From contig CALYAD010000068.1 in assembly GCA_944393415.1 (NCBI GenBank), forward strand, positions 19,761-83,760: a DNA stretch of 64,000 nt. The letters are read 5' to 3'. The position numbers and the translations under genes were made by a program. Shown here piece after piece: positions 15,027 through 24,253 of the stretch. Every line of letters starts with the position of its first letter. The first letter of the stretch is position 1. A model generated the notes under the pieces. The model ran no database searches. It was not told the DNA's origin and saw only the letters and a program-made list of their open reading frames with translations. The DNA is from an uncultured Clostridia bacterium. Its GTDB lineage: Bacteria > Bacillota > Clostridia > Oscillospirales > CAG-272.

Positions 15027-16199
15027 CTATCCCTCTTTGATCACTGCCGTACCTCGATCCGGGACCATATCGACAAGTATGTACCGACTGCCATCCTCGG
15101 CGATACGAACATTGACCGTTTCCGTTTTACCGTCATATTCAAAAACCGCTTTATCCCAATTCTTGAAGACATCAACCCTGACAGTGAGAGGCATGTCGTA
15201 AATTTCGTCGTTAAGACGATCCTTCAGAGTCAGCTCTATCTGTTTTCCGGAAACCGTCATATCAAGGCTCGCATTATTGTATTCCTTGGTATATAAAGTC
15301 CCTTCGGTAAGAGTTGCGCACCAAAGCTCCCCGCTATCCGACTTATCGGCTATGTATTCAAAAAGCTCGGACGCCTTGCTCTGCGCGACGTTATGGCCTG
15401 AGGGCACCTCCGTCTCCCATATATTATGGAAGCAGTATATGCCCCATCCCTGATACTCTATGATATTATCGACATATTCAAACCAGCGCGTTCTGTAGTC
15501 GTCGGAGGCGTTGACCATCATACAGTTGAGACTGCTGAAATCAATATCGCTTATATTGTTCAGACAATCAACTTTTGTTCCGTCAAAATCCCCGGCTCCT
15601 CCCGTGTTTCGCTGTGAAATGAAATTATCTTCTATTATTTTTATAGCCTCCGGCGTTCTGCCCTCATACCCTTGAGCATTGGTAAATCCCGGGATAACAT
15701 AGCATAGGATTTTCTGATCGCTGAAGATCTCTCTCATACGTTCAGCCGCGCCTACTATTTCATCGGTCATGTGTCCGGGCTCGTATTCATATTCAATTAC
15801 AGTGCCGTCCTTTTTTATATAAGTTCCGCTCTCCCCTTCGTCGCCAAAGCCGTACCAAGTGTGACTTTGAGTATGATTGGCAATGTCAAAGTAGCCGGTT
15901 CTGACTATTGACTGCCATTCCGCGGCGTTGGCGGTAGGAACGCCATCCTTGCTTACGACCTTGTCCGCGATCATTGCGAAAGTACCGCAGAGCCCCTTCT
16001 CCTCAAATTCCTTCAGCATAAATCTTGCCGACGGAAGATCGCCGTCGTCGTGAACGATAGTTACGATCCCGCTTCTTCCGCCTTTTACCGGAAGCACCTC
16101 GGCGGTCAACGTCTTTGCCTCCGAGCATGACGCAAAGTTGAACATTATATTAGACATAACAAATAACAACACCGCAATGATAATCAGCTTCTTCTTCAT
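15027..16199 (-). CDS. Polysaccharide deacetylase-family lipoprotein
   Basis: A secreted NodB-fold deacetylase-like protein of 390 aa. The signal peptide ends in FNFASC, so Cys25 is a probable lipid anchor. The metal and catalytic motifs are visible: HDDGD with Asp51/Asp52, and NHTQSHTW with His109 and His113. The remaining 270 residues include IDFSSLNCMMVNASDDYRTRWFEY and a C-terminal beta domain. I use the ATG at 16199 (11 nt from an AAAGGGA), not 16220. Substrate unknown: N-acetyl groups of peptidoglycan or a surface glycan are the usual targets. It follows nadE by 54 bp, so the two may be co-transcribed. Confidence 0.82.
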   Translation of the reverse strand: MKKKLIIIAVLLFVMSNIMFNFASCSEAKTLTAEVLPVKGGRSGIVTIVHDDGDLPSARFMLKEFEEKGLCGTFAMIADKVVSKDGVPTANAAEWQSIVRTGYFDIANHTQSHTWYGFGDEGESGTYIKKDGTVIEYEYEPGHMTDEIVGAAERMREIFSDQKILCYVIPGFTNAQGYEGRTPEAIKIIEDNFISQRNTGGAGDFDGTKVDCLNNISDIDFSSLNCMMVNASDDYRTRWFEYVDNIIEYQGWGIYCFHNIWETEVPSGHNVAQSKASELFEYIADKSDSGELWCATLTEGTLYTKEYNNASLDMTVSGKQIELTLKDRLNDEIYDMPLTVRVDVFKNWDKAVFEYDGKTETVNVRIAEDGSRYILVDMVPDRGTAVIKEG

Positions 16200-16253
16200 A
16201 TCATTTACCGTCCCTTTCATAAAATCAACAAATCAATATTTTAAAGCGTTTTT

Positions 16254-18143
16254 TCACAGCTTCCACAGCTCCGCGCTCGCGTCGCTGGGCATACGCCAAT
16301 CTCCTCTCGGAGACAGAGCAATGGTACCGATCTTCGGACCGTCAGGCAGACATGAACGCTTAAACTGCTGGGATATAAACCTCCGGGTAAACACAGAGAG
16401 CCAGTGCCTGATAGTCTCCTCCGTATAGCTGCCTCCATGAGCGTAGCAGGCAAGTCTTAATATTTTTGCGGGGGTAAATCCGTAACGTATGAAATAATAC
16501 AGGAAAAAGTCGTGAAGCTCATATGGTCCTACTATATCCTCCGTAGCCTGTGAAATTTCACCGTTCTTAGGAGGAATAAGCTCGGGGCTTACCGGAGTTC
16601 CGAGAATATCATAGAGTGTCGAGCGAAGCTCCTCATCCGCGCTTGCGTCCGCGTAATATCTTACAAGATACCGGACAAGCGTCTTGGGAACAGACGCATT
16701 AACTCCGTACATAGACATATGGTCGCCGTTATATGTCGCCCACCCAAGCGCAAGCTCCGAAAGATCGCCCGTACCTACTACTATACCTCCGCTCATATTC
16801 GCGATATCCATAAGCACCTGTGTGCGCTCTCTCGCCTGACAATTCTCATATGTTACGTCATATCTCTCCGGATCCTGACCGATATCCTCGAAATGCTGCA
16901 GCACGGCCTTTCGGATATTGACCTCCCTGAAGGTAACGCCCAGTGCCGAGCATAATTTTTCCGCATTGCCTTTGGTCCTTCCTGTAGTTCCGAAGCAAGG
17001 CATTGTCACAGCCGTTATATCCTTTCTGGAGCGCCCGAGAGAGTCCATAGCCTTGACCATGACGAGCAAAGCAAGGCAGGAATCAAGTCCTCCGGAAATT
17101 CCGACGACAATATTTTTGCAGTTAATATGCTTAATACGCTTTTTCAAGGCACTGGACTGCATCTCAAGGATAGTCTCGCACCTTTCCTTACGTGCCGACT
17201 CGTCAGACGGAACAAACGGCAAGGGAGCTATATATCTGGTCAGAACGGTCTTTTCGCTCTTTTGATGAAAATACACGCTTCTGCAGCTTTCACCTCCGCT
17301 GAAGGTATTATTTCTCATTCTGTCGTGTGTCAGTCTCTGAAGATCAATCTCAGTAACAGTGATCTGAGGCTTGAAAAGCCTGCTTTCAGCAAGAACCGTA
17401 CCGTTTTCGCATATCAGGGAATGACCGGAAAAAACAAGATCGGTCGACGATTCCCCGTCCGAGCAGTCAGCATACAGGTATGCGCAGCACAGCTTCGCGG
17501 ACTGAATGGAGACAAGCGATCTCCTGTATTCCGGCTTGCCTATTACCTCGTTCGAGGCGGAGAGATTTACTATAACCGTCGCCCCCGCAAGCGCGAGCCC
17601 CTCGGACGGAGAGGCGGGAACCCACAGATCCTCACATATCTCCGCACCGACCACAAACTCCGGTATCTCTGCCGATCTGAACAGAAGCTTGGCCCCAAAA
17701 GGAATCCGCTCGCCGAACAAAACGATCTCGCTTATATCCTTCGGCGCCGGAGAAAAATGGCGTGACTCGTAAAATTCCGAATAGCCGGGTATATTTGTCT
17801 TCGGAACCAAACCGAGAATACTGCCGTTTGAAACAGCCGCCGCGCAGTTATACAGCGCGCCGTCAAAGTAAAACGGAAGTCCTACAAAAACCAGCATATC
17901 AGAGGAAACCGTTGCGTTTTTTATCTTCTCCAAGGCCCTTAGGCTTCCGTCAAGAACCACCTTCTGTCTGAAAAGATCGGAAAGCGAATATGATGAGATA
18001 CACAGCTCCGGAAAAACCAAAAGCTTTATCCCCATTTCCTCCGCTATTTTAATATCTCTAACAATAATATCCGCGTTTCCCTGACAATCGGCAACCTTTA
18101 ACTCCGGGGAGGCTACGGCAACCTTTATTAATCCGTCAAACAT
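16254..18143 (-). CDS. nadE: Glutamine-dependent NAD+ synthetase
   Basis: A 629 aa two-domain enzyme making NAD+ from deamido-NAD+, ATP and glutamine. The N-terminal nitrilase-type glutaminase has the triad Glu46 (FPELC), Lys115 (VPKTN) and Cys170 (AEICEDLW). The C-terminal synthetase has the P-loop SGGLDS (350-355) and GTGDLSELALGW. The long bacterial glutaminase-fused form is typical of Clostridia. The start at 18143 (MFDGLIKVAV) has AAAGGA 12 nt upstream and aligns with the usual N-terminus; the frame is open back to 18197. A perfect promoter lies upstream. Confidence 0.95.
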   Translation of the reverse strand: MFDGLIKVAVASPELKVADCQGNADIIVRDIKIAEEMGIKLLVFPELCISSYSLSDLFRQKVVLDGSLRALEKIKNATVSSDMLVFVGLPFYFDGALYNCAAAVSNGSILGLVPKTNIPGYSEFYESRHFSPAPKDISEIVLFGERIPFGAKLLFRSAEIPEFVVGAEICEDLWVPASPSEGLALAGATVIVNLSASNEVIGKPEYRRSLVSIQSAKLCCAYLYADCSDGESSTDLVFSGHSLICENGTVLAESRLFKPQITVTEIDLQRLTHDRMRNNTFSGGESCRSVYFHQKSEKTVLTRYIAPLPFVPSDESARKERCETILEMQSSALKKRIKHINCKNIVVGISGGLDSCLALLVMVKAMDSLGRSRKDITAVTMPCFGTTGRTKGNAEKLCSALGVTFREVNIRKAVLQHFEDIGQDPERYDVTYENCQARERTQVLMDIANMSGGIVVGTGDLSELALGWATYNGDHMSMYGVNASVPKTLVRYLVRYYADASADEELRSTLYDILGTPVSPELIPPKNGEISQATEDIVGPYELHDFFLYYFIRYGFTPAKILRLACYAHGGSYTEETIRHWLSVFTRRFISQQFKRSCLPDGPKIGTIALSPRGDWRMPSDASAELWKL

Positions 18144-18468
18144 AGCTTTGACCGTTCCTTTCGCTTGAATACCGCGGAGCGGCTTATCATTCTTCACACC
18201 GTGAGATCAAAATTGCCGCGACGGTAAATATATGCTTTTTTATTAAATTATACCAAGCTTTTTATACTTTGTCAAGTATCTAAAAAAATATTCAATAGAT
18301 AAAAATAAAGCAAAACCGTATAAGTATCTGATCCGCTCAATGAGCGTAACTTTCACGCTAAACCCCGCATTTATTTATTATTTAAATATTTTCCGATAAT
18401 TCACAAGTTGATAACTCCAAAGAGATTTATGCAATGTATAATTAAAACAAAAAGGACGGTATAGAAAA
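18144..18468. promoter_or_regulatory. Divergent intergenic region with the nadE promoter
   Basis: On the minus strand TTGACA (18270-18275), a 17 bp spacer and TATAAT (18247-18252) form a perfect promoter for nadE, with a leader of about 100 nt. For the rightward gene a TATAAT-like box lies near 18437 but no good -35 is at the right distance. No gene is visible here. Confidence 0.8.
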
Positions 18469-20145
18469 ATGACGATACGCGAAACTGTTAACACAGTGGT
18501 TTTCGATCTTCTCGAATTCTACACGGATAAATGCTTTAAAGAAGGCGAAAACGCCGAATACATGGACGTCAGACTGTTTGATGAGCCGGAAAAATTCGTA
18601 AAAGGCGCGTTTTTCAACGACGTCGCCCATCTTTGCGTATACTACAAAAAGACGGGAGACAAGCGATTTGACGAAGCTGTAATGCGTCTGCATTTTGCCT
18701 GTGATCTGATAAAAAACGATAAAGTACGCACATGGGGTAAAAGCTCTCTGTTGCATGGCATGTGCACGCTCAGAGCTTCCGGGCTTCTCGGTCTTTTGTC
18801 CGAGGATGAAGTTTCGGCAATTGAGGAAAAAAGCCGTTATGACGATTTTCTTGACCCTGAGACCGTAACTCTGAAGGGCTATCCCACAAATTATTATCAG
18901 GTGGCCATGGCATGCGCCGGAATGAGAGAGCTTCTGGGTTTTGAAAACGGCGGATATTGCGATAAAATAAAAGAAAAGCTGTTTTCCGTTATGCAGGGAT
19001 TTTCCGACGACGGATGGATGGACGAAAATCCGCCTTACGGCAGATTCGACCGCTATACATTCATGATTTGCGCGGAGCTTTCCGACACCCTTTATTACAT
19101 AAACCGTAAAACTCCCGATTTTGCTTTAAATAATCTGAAAAACGCTTTTCGTCTCGCTATTGCCTGCGCCAACGAGAGAGGCGACGGAGTAATTTACGGG
19201 AGAAGTCTTTCGGTACACGGCGACTGCGCGTTTCTTGAGATAATATCAACCGCCATGCGGCTCGGAATCGCCGAAAAGGAGGATATCCCCGTCGCATTAG
19301 CCTACAGCCGCGCCATCCTTCGGAAAACCCTTGATTTCTGGTATGACCGTGACCGCAGATCCTTCAACCTCTGGCTTGACGGAAGGACCACGAACAATTA
19401 CCGACAAATACACCGTCTGCTCGAGGTCAACCTCGACATGTGCAATCACCTCCTTACCACACTCGCGAACTTTGAAGCCGCAGGCTACGCGGATACCGAG
19501 CTTGATTCTCTATCCATACCAAATGCTCATCCGTTCGGGAATCCATACATAGTTAATTATGTCAATGAAAATGACAAGGTAAGGACACTTTACAGCTTTG
19601 TCAACAACGGCAGGCTTATTCAGCTTCCGCTGATTTCCGCCGGTACGATGAAGCAGGCGGCGGCATACCTGCCGTTTCCCGCCTCCGTCGGAGAGCTTGA
19701 AGCCGCCCCGGAGACACAGATTCCCTGGCTTGTACCTGAGTATACGACACACGAGGAAGGTGTAAAATATCTGCCGGCAGGATTTTATGACCGTATCGAA
19801 ACCGCGAATTCCGAAGGCAAAACGGTTATAAGGGCTTCCGGCTTCCTTTCTGAGCTCAAAAACGGAGGCGCTCCGGAAAAAAGCCGTTACCGTTTCAACG
19901 CAGACTATGTTTTTGATAACACCGGCATTTTAATGAGTTTCAACTCCGAATTAAAAGATGCTCGTTACAGGGTTATATACGCAAGACCATACGGAGCCCG
20001 ATGTTACGTTACATCGGACACAGAACCGACAATAAGTAACATAAGCGACGATAAGGAATTTTTCACGCCTCACGGAAGATGCACGCTCCTAAAGGAATGG
20101 ACGGGTAACGGCTGCGCCGTAAATATCAAAATAACAGGACTTTAA
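18469..20145 (+). CDS. Putative alpha/alpha-toroid enzyme (DUF2264-like), substrate unknown
   Basis: A soluble 558 aa protein with no signal peptide. The first ~350 residues are helical with aromatic-rich motifs: GWMDENPPYGRFDRYTF near 183 and IYGRSLSVHGDCAFLEI near 243, reminiscent of DUF2264 and of heparinase/alginate-lyase-type toroids, where such motifs line the active cleft. The last ~200 residues look beta-rich, as in polysaccharide lyases or GH88/GH105-like enzymes with a C-terminal sheet domain. It precedes the ABC transporter genes by 40 bp and may be co-transcribed with them. I infer action on a carbohydrate or uronic-acid polymer; the family is not certain. Confidence 0.5.
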   Translation: MTIRETVNTVVFDLLEFYTDKCFKEGENAEYMDVRLFDEPEKFVKGAFFNDVAHLCVYYKKTGDKRFDEAVMRLHFACDLIKNDKVRTWGKSSLLHGMCTLRASGLLGLLSEDEVSAIEEKSRYDDFLDPETVTLKGYPTNYYQVAMACAGMRELLGFENGGYCDKIKEKLFSVMQGFSDDGWMDENPPYGRFDRYTFMICAELSDTLYYINRKTPDFALNNLKNAFRLAIACANERGDGVIYGRSLSVHGDCAFLEIISTAMRLGIAEKEDIPVALAYSRAILRKTLDFWYDRDRRSFNLWLDGRTTNNYRQIHRLLEVNLDMCNHLLTTLANFEAAGYADTELDSLSIPNAHPFGNPYIVNYVNENDKVRTLYSFVNNGRLIQLPLISAGTMKQAAAYLPFPASVGELEAAPETQIPWLVPEYTTHEEGVKYLPAGFYDRIETANSEGKTVIRASGFLSELKNGGAPEKSRYRFNADYVFDNTGILMSFNSELKDARYRVIYARPYGARCYVTSDTEPTISNISDDKEFFTPHGRCTLLKEWTGNGCAVNIKITGL

Positions 20146-20185
20146 ATACATCTCAATTTATCACAGGAAAGGCAGGTAAGGCTTT

Positions 20186-20890
20186 ATGGATCAGTTCGTC
20201 GTGTTTGAGGACGTCACCAAAATATATAAAACCGGAAGCGTCGAAATCAAAGCGCTTTGCAATACGACATTCGAGATAAAAAAAGGAGAGCTCTGCGTTA
20301 TCGTCGGTCCCAGCGGAGCGGGAAAAACCACTCTTCTGAACATACTCGGCGGAATGGACACTCTGACAAGCGGACATGTCTGGCTGGAAAACAAGGAAAT
20401 TTCCGCGTACAACAAACGCCAGCTTACCGCCTACCGCCGCAGCGAGATAGGGTTTGTATTTCAGTTCTATAACCTGATACAAAATCTTACCGCGCTTGAA
20501 AACGTTGAGCTCGCGGCACAGATCTGCAAGGATCCGATGCCTGCCTCCGAGGCGCTCGCGCTCGTCGGACTTTCCGACAGAAGCGCGAACTTCCCTTCTC
20601 AGCTTTCCGGCGGCGAACAGCAGAGGGTGGCTATCGCGAGAGCCTTCGCGAAACGTCCCAAGCTGCTCCTTTGCGACGAGCCTACCGGCGCGCTCGATTA
20701 CGCTACCGGTAAAGCTGTCCTGAAGCTGCTTCAGGATATGTGCAGAAACACCGGGATGACGGTAGTGATCATAACTCACAACTCCGCACTTACAGCCATG
20801 GCCGACAGAGTCATAAGAGTAAAGAACGGTACGGTTTCGTCCGTAGCACTGAACGAAAATCCCGTTCCGGTGGAGGATATAGAATGGTAA
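20186..20890 (+). CDS. ABC transporter ATP-binding protein (LolD/MacB type)
   Basis: A 234 aa ATPase of the MacB/LolD subfamily, which powers FtsX-type permeases in export or mechanotransmission. Walker A is GPSGAGKTT (41-49), the Q-loop FQFYNL follows, the signature is LSGGEQQR, Walker B with the catalytic Glu is [12 protein letters not shown], and the H-loop is in ITHNS. It overlaps the permease start by 7 bp (ATG at 20884 inside its last codons), so the two are translationally coupled. Substrate not deducible. Confidence 0.93.
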   Translation: MDQFVVFEDVTKIYKTGSVEIKALCNTTFEIKKGELCVIVGPSGAGKTTLLNILGGMDTLTSGHVWLENKEISAYNKRQLTAYRRSEIGFVFQFYNLIQNLTALENVELAAQICKDPMPASEALALVGLSDRSANFPSQLSGGEQQRVAIARAFAKRPKLLLCDEPTGALDYATGKAVLKLLQDMCRNTGMTVVIITHNSALTAMADRVIRVKNGTVSSVALNENPVPVEDIEW

Positions 20891-23589
20891 GAGCGTTTTT
20901 CAAAACCACCGTGCGGGAGATAAAAAACAGTATCGGCAGATTTCTGGCAATTTTAATTATAACGGCTCTCGGAGTCGGATTTTTCGCCGGACTCAGACTC
21001 ACTGAGCCGTCAATGACCGCCACAACAGACAAATTTCTGACTGAACAGAATTTGTTTGATTTCCGTCTGCTCTCGACTCTCGGCTTTACGGAGGACGATG
21101 TAAAAGCTTTTGACGGCGTCGATGGTATGACCGCTAAAGGCGCGTACAATGTGGATTTTCTCGGTCTGAGTGAAGGCGGCGAGCTTGTATTTAAGGCTCA
21201 CTCGATCACCGACGGAATAAATATTCCCCGAGTTGTAGACGGAAATCTCCCCTCGGCGGATAACGAGTGCGTTGTTGACGCAAATATTTCGGGAGCCGCT
21301 CCGATAGGTTCAGTTATAAAGGTAGCCGATTCAAACACCGATAACGCCAAGGACACTTTAAAATATACTGAATATAAGGTCGTCGGACACGTCCGCTCTC
21401 CCTATTATATAAACTTTGAGCGCGGGAGCACCTCGGTCGGCACCGGAAGAATATCCGGATTTATATATCTGCCTGAGGGGGGATTCAACAGCGAGGCGTA
21501 CCATGAGATATTTGTCGATGCGCCCATAAACGGAAAGGCTTTCGAAAACGAATACGACGAAGAGGCCGCCGTAATTTCGCAAAAAATTGAAAGCATTTTA
21601 AATGAACGCGGTCAAGAGCGCTATGATTCCATCTACAATGAGGCGCTCTCGGAAATAAACAGCAACCAGGCTGAGCTTGACGAAGCCGCAGCTGAGCTTG
21701 AGGCGGAAAAGCTTAAGCTTGAGGACTCAAAAGCCGAATATGAGAATTACAAAGCTTTATTTGAACAATATGAGTCATTTCTGACCGAGGAGCAGAAGGC
21801 AGAGTATCAAAAGCAGCTTGACGACGCGGCGAAACTTATCGCGGACGGTGAGAAAAAAATCCTGGACGCGGAAACCGCTATCGCCGAGGGACAAGCGGCA
21901 ATCGACGAGGCTCGCTCCGAGCTCGACTCCCTGTCCGTTCCCTCGCTGTACGTACTCGGGCGCGACACAAACGTAGGATACGCCTGCTTTGAAAATGACA
22001 GCGGTATCGTTTCAGCAATTTCTGTAGTTTTTCCCCTTCTTTTCATGCTTGTTGCCATACTGGTCTGCATGACGACAATGGCGCGTATGGTCGATGAAAA
22101 CCGTGTTCAGATCGGCGTATTCAAATCTCTTGGCTACGGAAATTTCACGATACAGAGCAAATTTCTGATATATTCGGGGCTCGCGGCATGCGCCGGATGG
22201 CTCGGAGGATACATGCTCGGAAGCTATTTTGTGCCGAGAATAATCTGGAACGTCTACAACATTATGTATAATTTCGCTGAGCTTGAGTATGTATTCGATC
22301 CGCTGCTGTTTGCGCTCTGCTTTTTAGCCGCTATAGGATGTGCCTGCGGCACGGCTTATTTGGCGTGCCGAGCGGAGCTGCGCTCAGTTCCTGCCGAGCT
22401 GATAAGACCCAAGGCTCCCAAAACAGGCAAAAAAATATTTCTTGAGCGCATAGGCTTTCTGTGGAAGCGTTTCAGCTTTCTTCACAAGGTGTCCGCGCGC
22501 AACATATTCCGTTATAAAAACCGTCTTTTCATGATGATAATCGGAATAGGCGGCTGCACCGCGCTGCTGGTTACGGGCTTCGGCATCAGAGATTCCATAA
22601 AAAACATAGTCGCCTTCCAGTTTGATGAGATCATGCTTTATGATTATAACGTAAGCATTGAAGGCGACACCGACAGCGTTTACGATAATCTGATCTCTCT
22701 TGACGGTATTGAAAGCGGACTTGGCGTTTACCAGACCTCGGTCAATTTAACTAACGATCAGGAAAGACTGGACACTTACCTTCTCTCAAGCTCCGATCCC
22801 CGCTTTACCGATTTCGTCGATCTTCACAACGGAAACGAGGCCATACAGTACCCTGAAAACGGAAACGCCGTTATCAGCGCCGGAGCAGCTGAAATTCTCG
22901 GTATTTCCGTGGGAGATAACATTACTGTAAACTTCGGTGAGACACGGGAGACAGTTTTTAATGTTTCCGGTATTTTCGATAACTTTTTTTATAACTATAT
23001 AATTCTCACTGAAAGCGACTGCGAGAAAGCGACCGGAAGCGCCGCTTCAACAAACGCCGTTTTTCTTAAAGCGACGCAAAACGAAAATTCCGGCGATCTT
23101 GCCGCAAGAATCAGCGGAATAAGCGGAGTGACAAGCGTCACATCAACTTCCGATCTTACCGACCGCGTAAGCTCCTCCTTAGACAGTATAGAGTATATTG
23201 TGGTATTCGTCGTTATATGCGCAGCAGCGCTCGCGTTTGTCGTACTTTACAATCTCAGCAATATAAATATTGCCGAGCGTGTCCGTGAGATAGCCACTAT
23301 TAAGGTTCTCGGCTTTTATAAGAAGGAAGTCTCCGATTATATTTTCCGTGAAATTATAGCGCTGACGTTTATCGGAGCTGTCGTCGGACTTCCGCTCGGT
23401 AAGCTCCTTCACAGCTTTGTAATGCAGCAGATACAGGTCAGCTCTGTACATTTTGAGAACCGTATATCGGTTTGGAGCTTTCTGATAGCCTTCGCGATGA
23501 CTGTCGTTTTCGCATTTCTGATCAATATTTTCATGGCGCGCAGACTGGATAAAATAGATATGTCAGGCTCTCTTAAATCAGTAGAGTGA
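20884..23589 (+). CDS. ABC transporter permease, FtsX/MacB type with coiled coil
   Basis: A 901 aa permease with two FtsX-like halves. TM1 is near residues 17-38, followed by a large extracellular part holding a long heptad-rich coiled coil (about 255-350, full of Glu, Ala and Lys). Then three TM segments (near 375-500), a second TM-plus-periplasmic half (TM near 550) and three final TM segments. This layout matches the Gram-positive single-chain permeases that pair with MacB-like ATPases for peptide or lipoprotein export or antimicrobial resistance. The start is the ATG at 20884; the frame is open further up inside the ATPase gene, but that is a shadow. A terminator follows 14 bp after the stop. 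Confidence 0.9.
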   Translation: MVRAFFKTTVREIKNSIGRFLAILIITALGVGFFAGLRLTEPSMTATTDKFLTEQNLFDFRLLSTLGFTEDDVKAFDGVDGMTAKGAYNVDFLGLSEGGELVFKAHSITDGINIPRVVDGNLPSADNECVVDANISGAAPIGSVIKVADSNTDNAKDTLKYTEYKVVGHVRSPYYINFERGSTSVGTGRISGFIYLPEGGFNSEAYHEIFVDAPINGKAFENEYDEEAAVISQKIESILNERGQERYDSIYNEALSEINSNQAELDEAAAELEAEKLKLEDSKAEYENYKALFEQYESFLTEEQKAEYQKQLDDAAKLIADGEKKILDAETAIAEGQAAIDEARSELDSLSVPSLYVLGRDTNVGYACFENDSGIVSAISVVFPLLFMLVAILVCMTTMARMVDENRVQIGVFKSLGYGNFTIQSKFLIYSGLAACAGWLGGYMLGSYFVPRIIWNVYNIMYNFAELEYVFDPLLFALCFLAAIGCACGTAYLACRAELRSVPAELIRPKAPKTGKKIFLERIGFLWKRFSFLHKVSARNIFRYKNRLFMMIIGIGGCTALLVTGFGIRDSIKNIVAFQFDEIMLYDYNVSIEGDTDSVYDNLISLDGIESGLGVYQTSVNLTNDQERLDTYLLSSSDPRFTDFVDLHNGNEAIQYPENGNAVISAGAAEILGISVGDNITVNFGETRETVFNVSGIFDNFFYNYIILTESDCEKATGSAASTNAVFLKATQNENSGDLAARISGISGVTSVTSTSDLTDRVSSSLDSIEYIVVFVVICAAALAFVVLYNLSNINIAERVREIATIKVLGFYKKEVSDYIFREIIALTFIGAVVGLPLGKLLHSFVMQQIQVSSVHFENRISVWSFLIAFAMTVVFAFLINIFMARRLDKIDMSGSLKSVE

Positions 23590-23602
23590 TAGAACTATTA
23601 TA

Positions 23603-23634
23603 GGGAAACTTTTTTCGAAAAGCTTCCCTTTTTT
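23603..23634 (+). terminator. Rho-independent terminator after the ABC permease
   Basis: GGGAAaCTTTT...AAAAGcTTCCC hairpin (23603-23628) followed by six T. The same GGGAAAC-type stem recurs after glgP (32805). Confidence 0.85.
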
Positions 23635-23800
23635 CTTTTAAAAACCTTTCTCGTAACTTTCGCATATATTTTATTTTCAAAAGGTTTATAATTTATAAAT
23701 AATCCCTGTGTTTTTTGCATATATTGGCTTTAGCAAAGACGTTACAAAATTAATATGTATAAATAAGTAATCAATATTAATACATAACGGGGGCTTATTT

Positions 23801-24094
23801 ATGCCAAAATATTTTTATTCCGGAAACGGCTTCACAGATGACAGAAGCGAAATGTTAGCAAAGCACATTATCGAAACAGGCTCGACAGTACGCGATACGG
23901 CAAATTTTTTCGGTATCTCCAAGTCAACGGTACATAAAGACGTTACCGAAAAGCTTCAAAACCGAAATCCGGCGCTTTACAGCGCCGTAAGAGAAATACT
24001 TGACAACAATAAGTCGGTAAGACATCTCCGAGGCGGTGAGGCAACTAAAAGAAGATATGAGCTATTGAAAACTAAAAATCATTCGGATTTGTAA
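23801..24094 (+). CDS. spoIIID: Sporulation transcriptional regulator SpoIIID
   Basis: A 97 aa DNA-binding protein that in Bacillus and Clostridium switches gene expression in the mother cell during sporulation. The family core is nearly intact: AKHIIETGSTVRDTANFFGISKSTVHKDVTEKL (helix-turn-helix, about 27-59), then the LDNNKSVRHLRGGEATKRRYE tail that contacts DNA outside the HTH. The N-terminal ~20 residues (KYFYSGNGFTDDRSE) are more divergent than in Bacillus. GGGGG lies 7 nt before the ATG. It is upstream of and parallel to the glycogen cluster but has its own space of about 160 bp after it. Confidence 0.93.
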   Translation: MPKYFYSGNGFTDDRSEMLAKHIIETGSTVRDTANFFGISKSTVHKDVTEKLQNRNPALYSAVREILDNNKSVRHLRGGEATKRRYELLKTKNHSDL

Positions 24095-24153
24095 ATAATA
24101 CTAAATGACGTTATTAAATTATGATAAAATGAGTAAAAATTACTAATTGCCTC

Positions 24154-24182
24154 TTGACTTGTATTACATGACGATGTATAAT
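24154..24182 (+). promoter_or_regulatory. Sigma-A promoter of the glg cluster
   Basis: TTGACT (24154-24159), 17 bp, TATAAT (24177-24182). The start of transcription near 24189 would give a ~65 nt leader to glgB. Confidence 0.8.
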
Positions 24183-24253
24183 ATAAATGTAAATATTAAA
24201 TATTAATATAAAATTCTCTACCGCATTTATTTTCAGAAAGGAGACCACCGTAT

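Noticed and set aside
20740..20883. N-terminal extension of the permease frame
   Set aside because: The extension is the ATPase gene read in another frame; the ATG at 20884 starts a normal FtsX signal segment.
23690..23800. Sigma-E type promoter before spoIIID
   Set aside because: CATAACG-like text is present, but no convincing -35 partner at the right distance could be fixed by eye.
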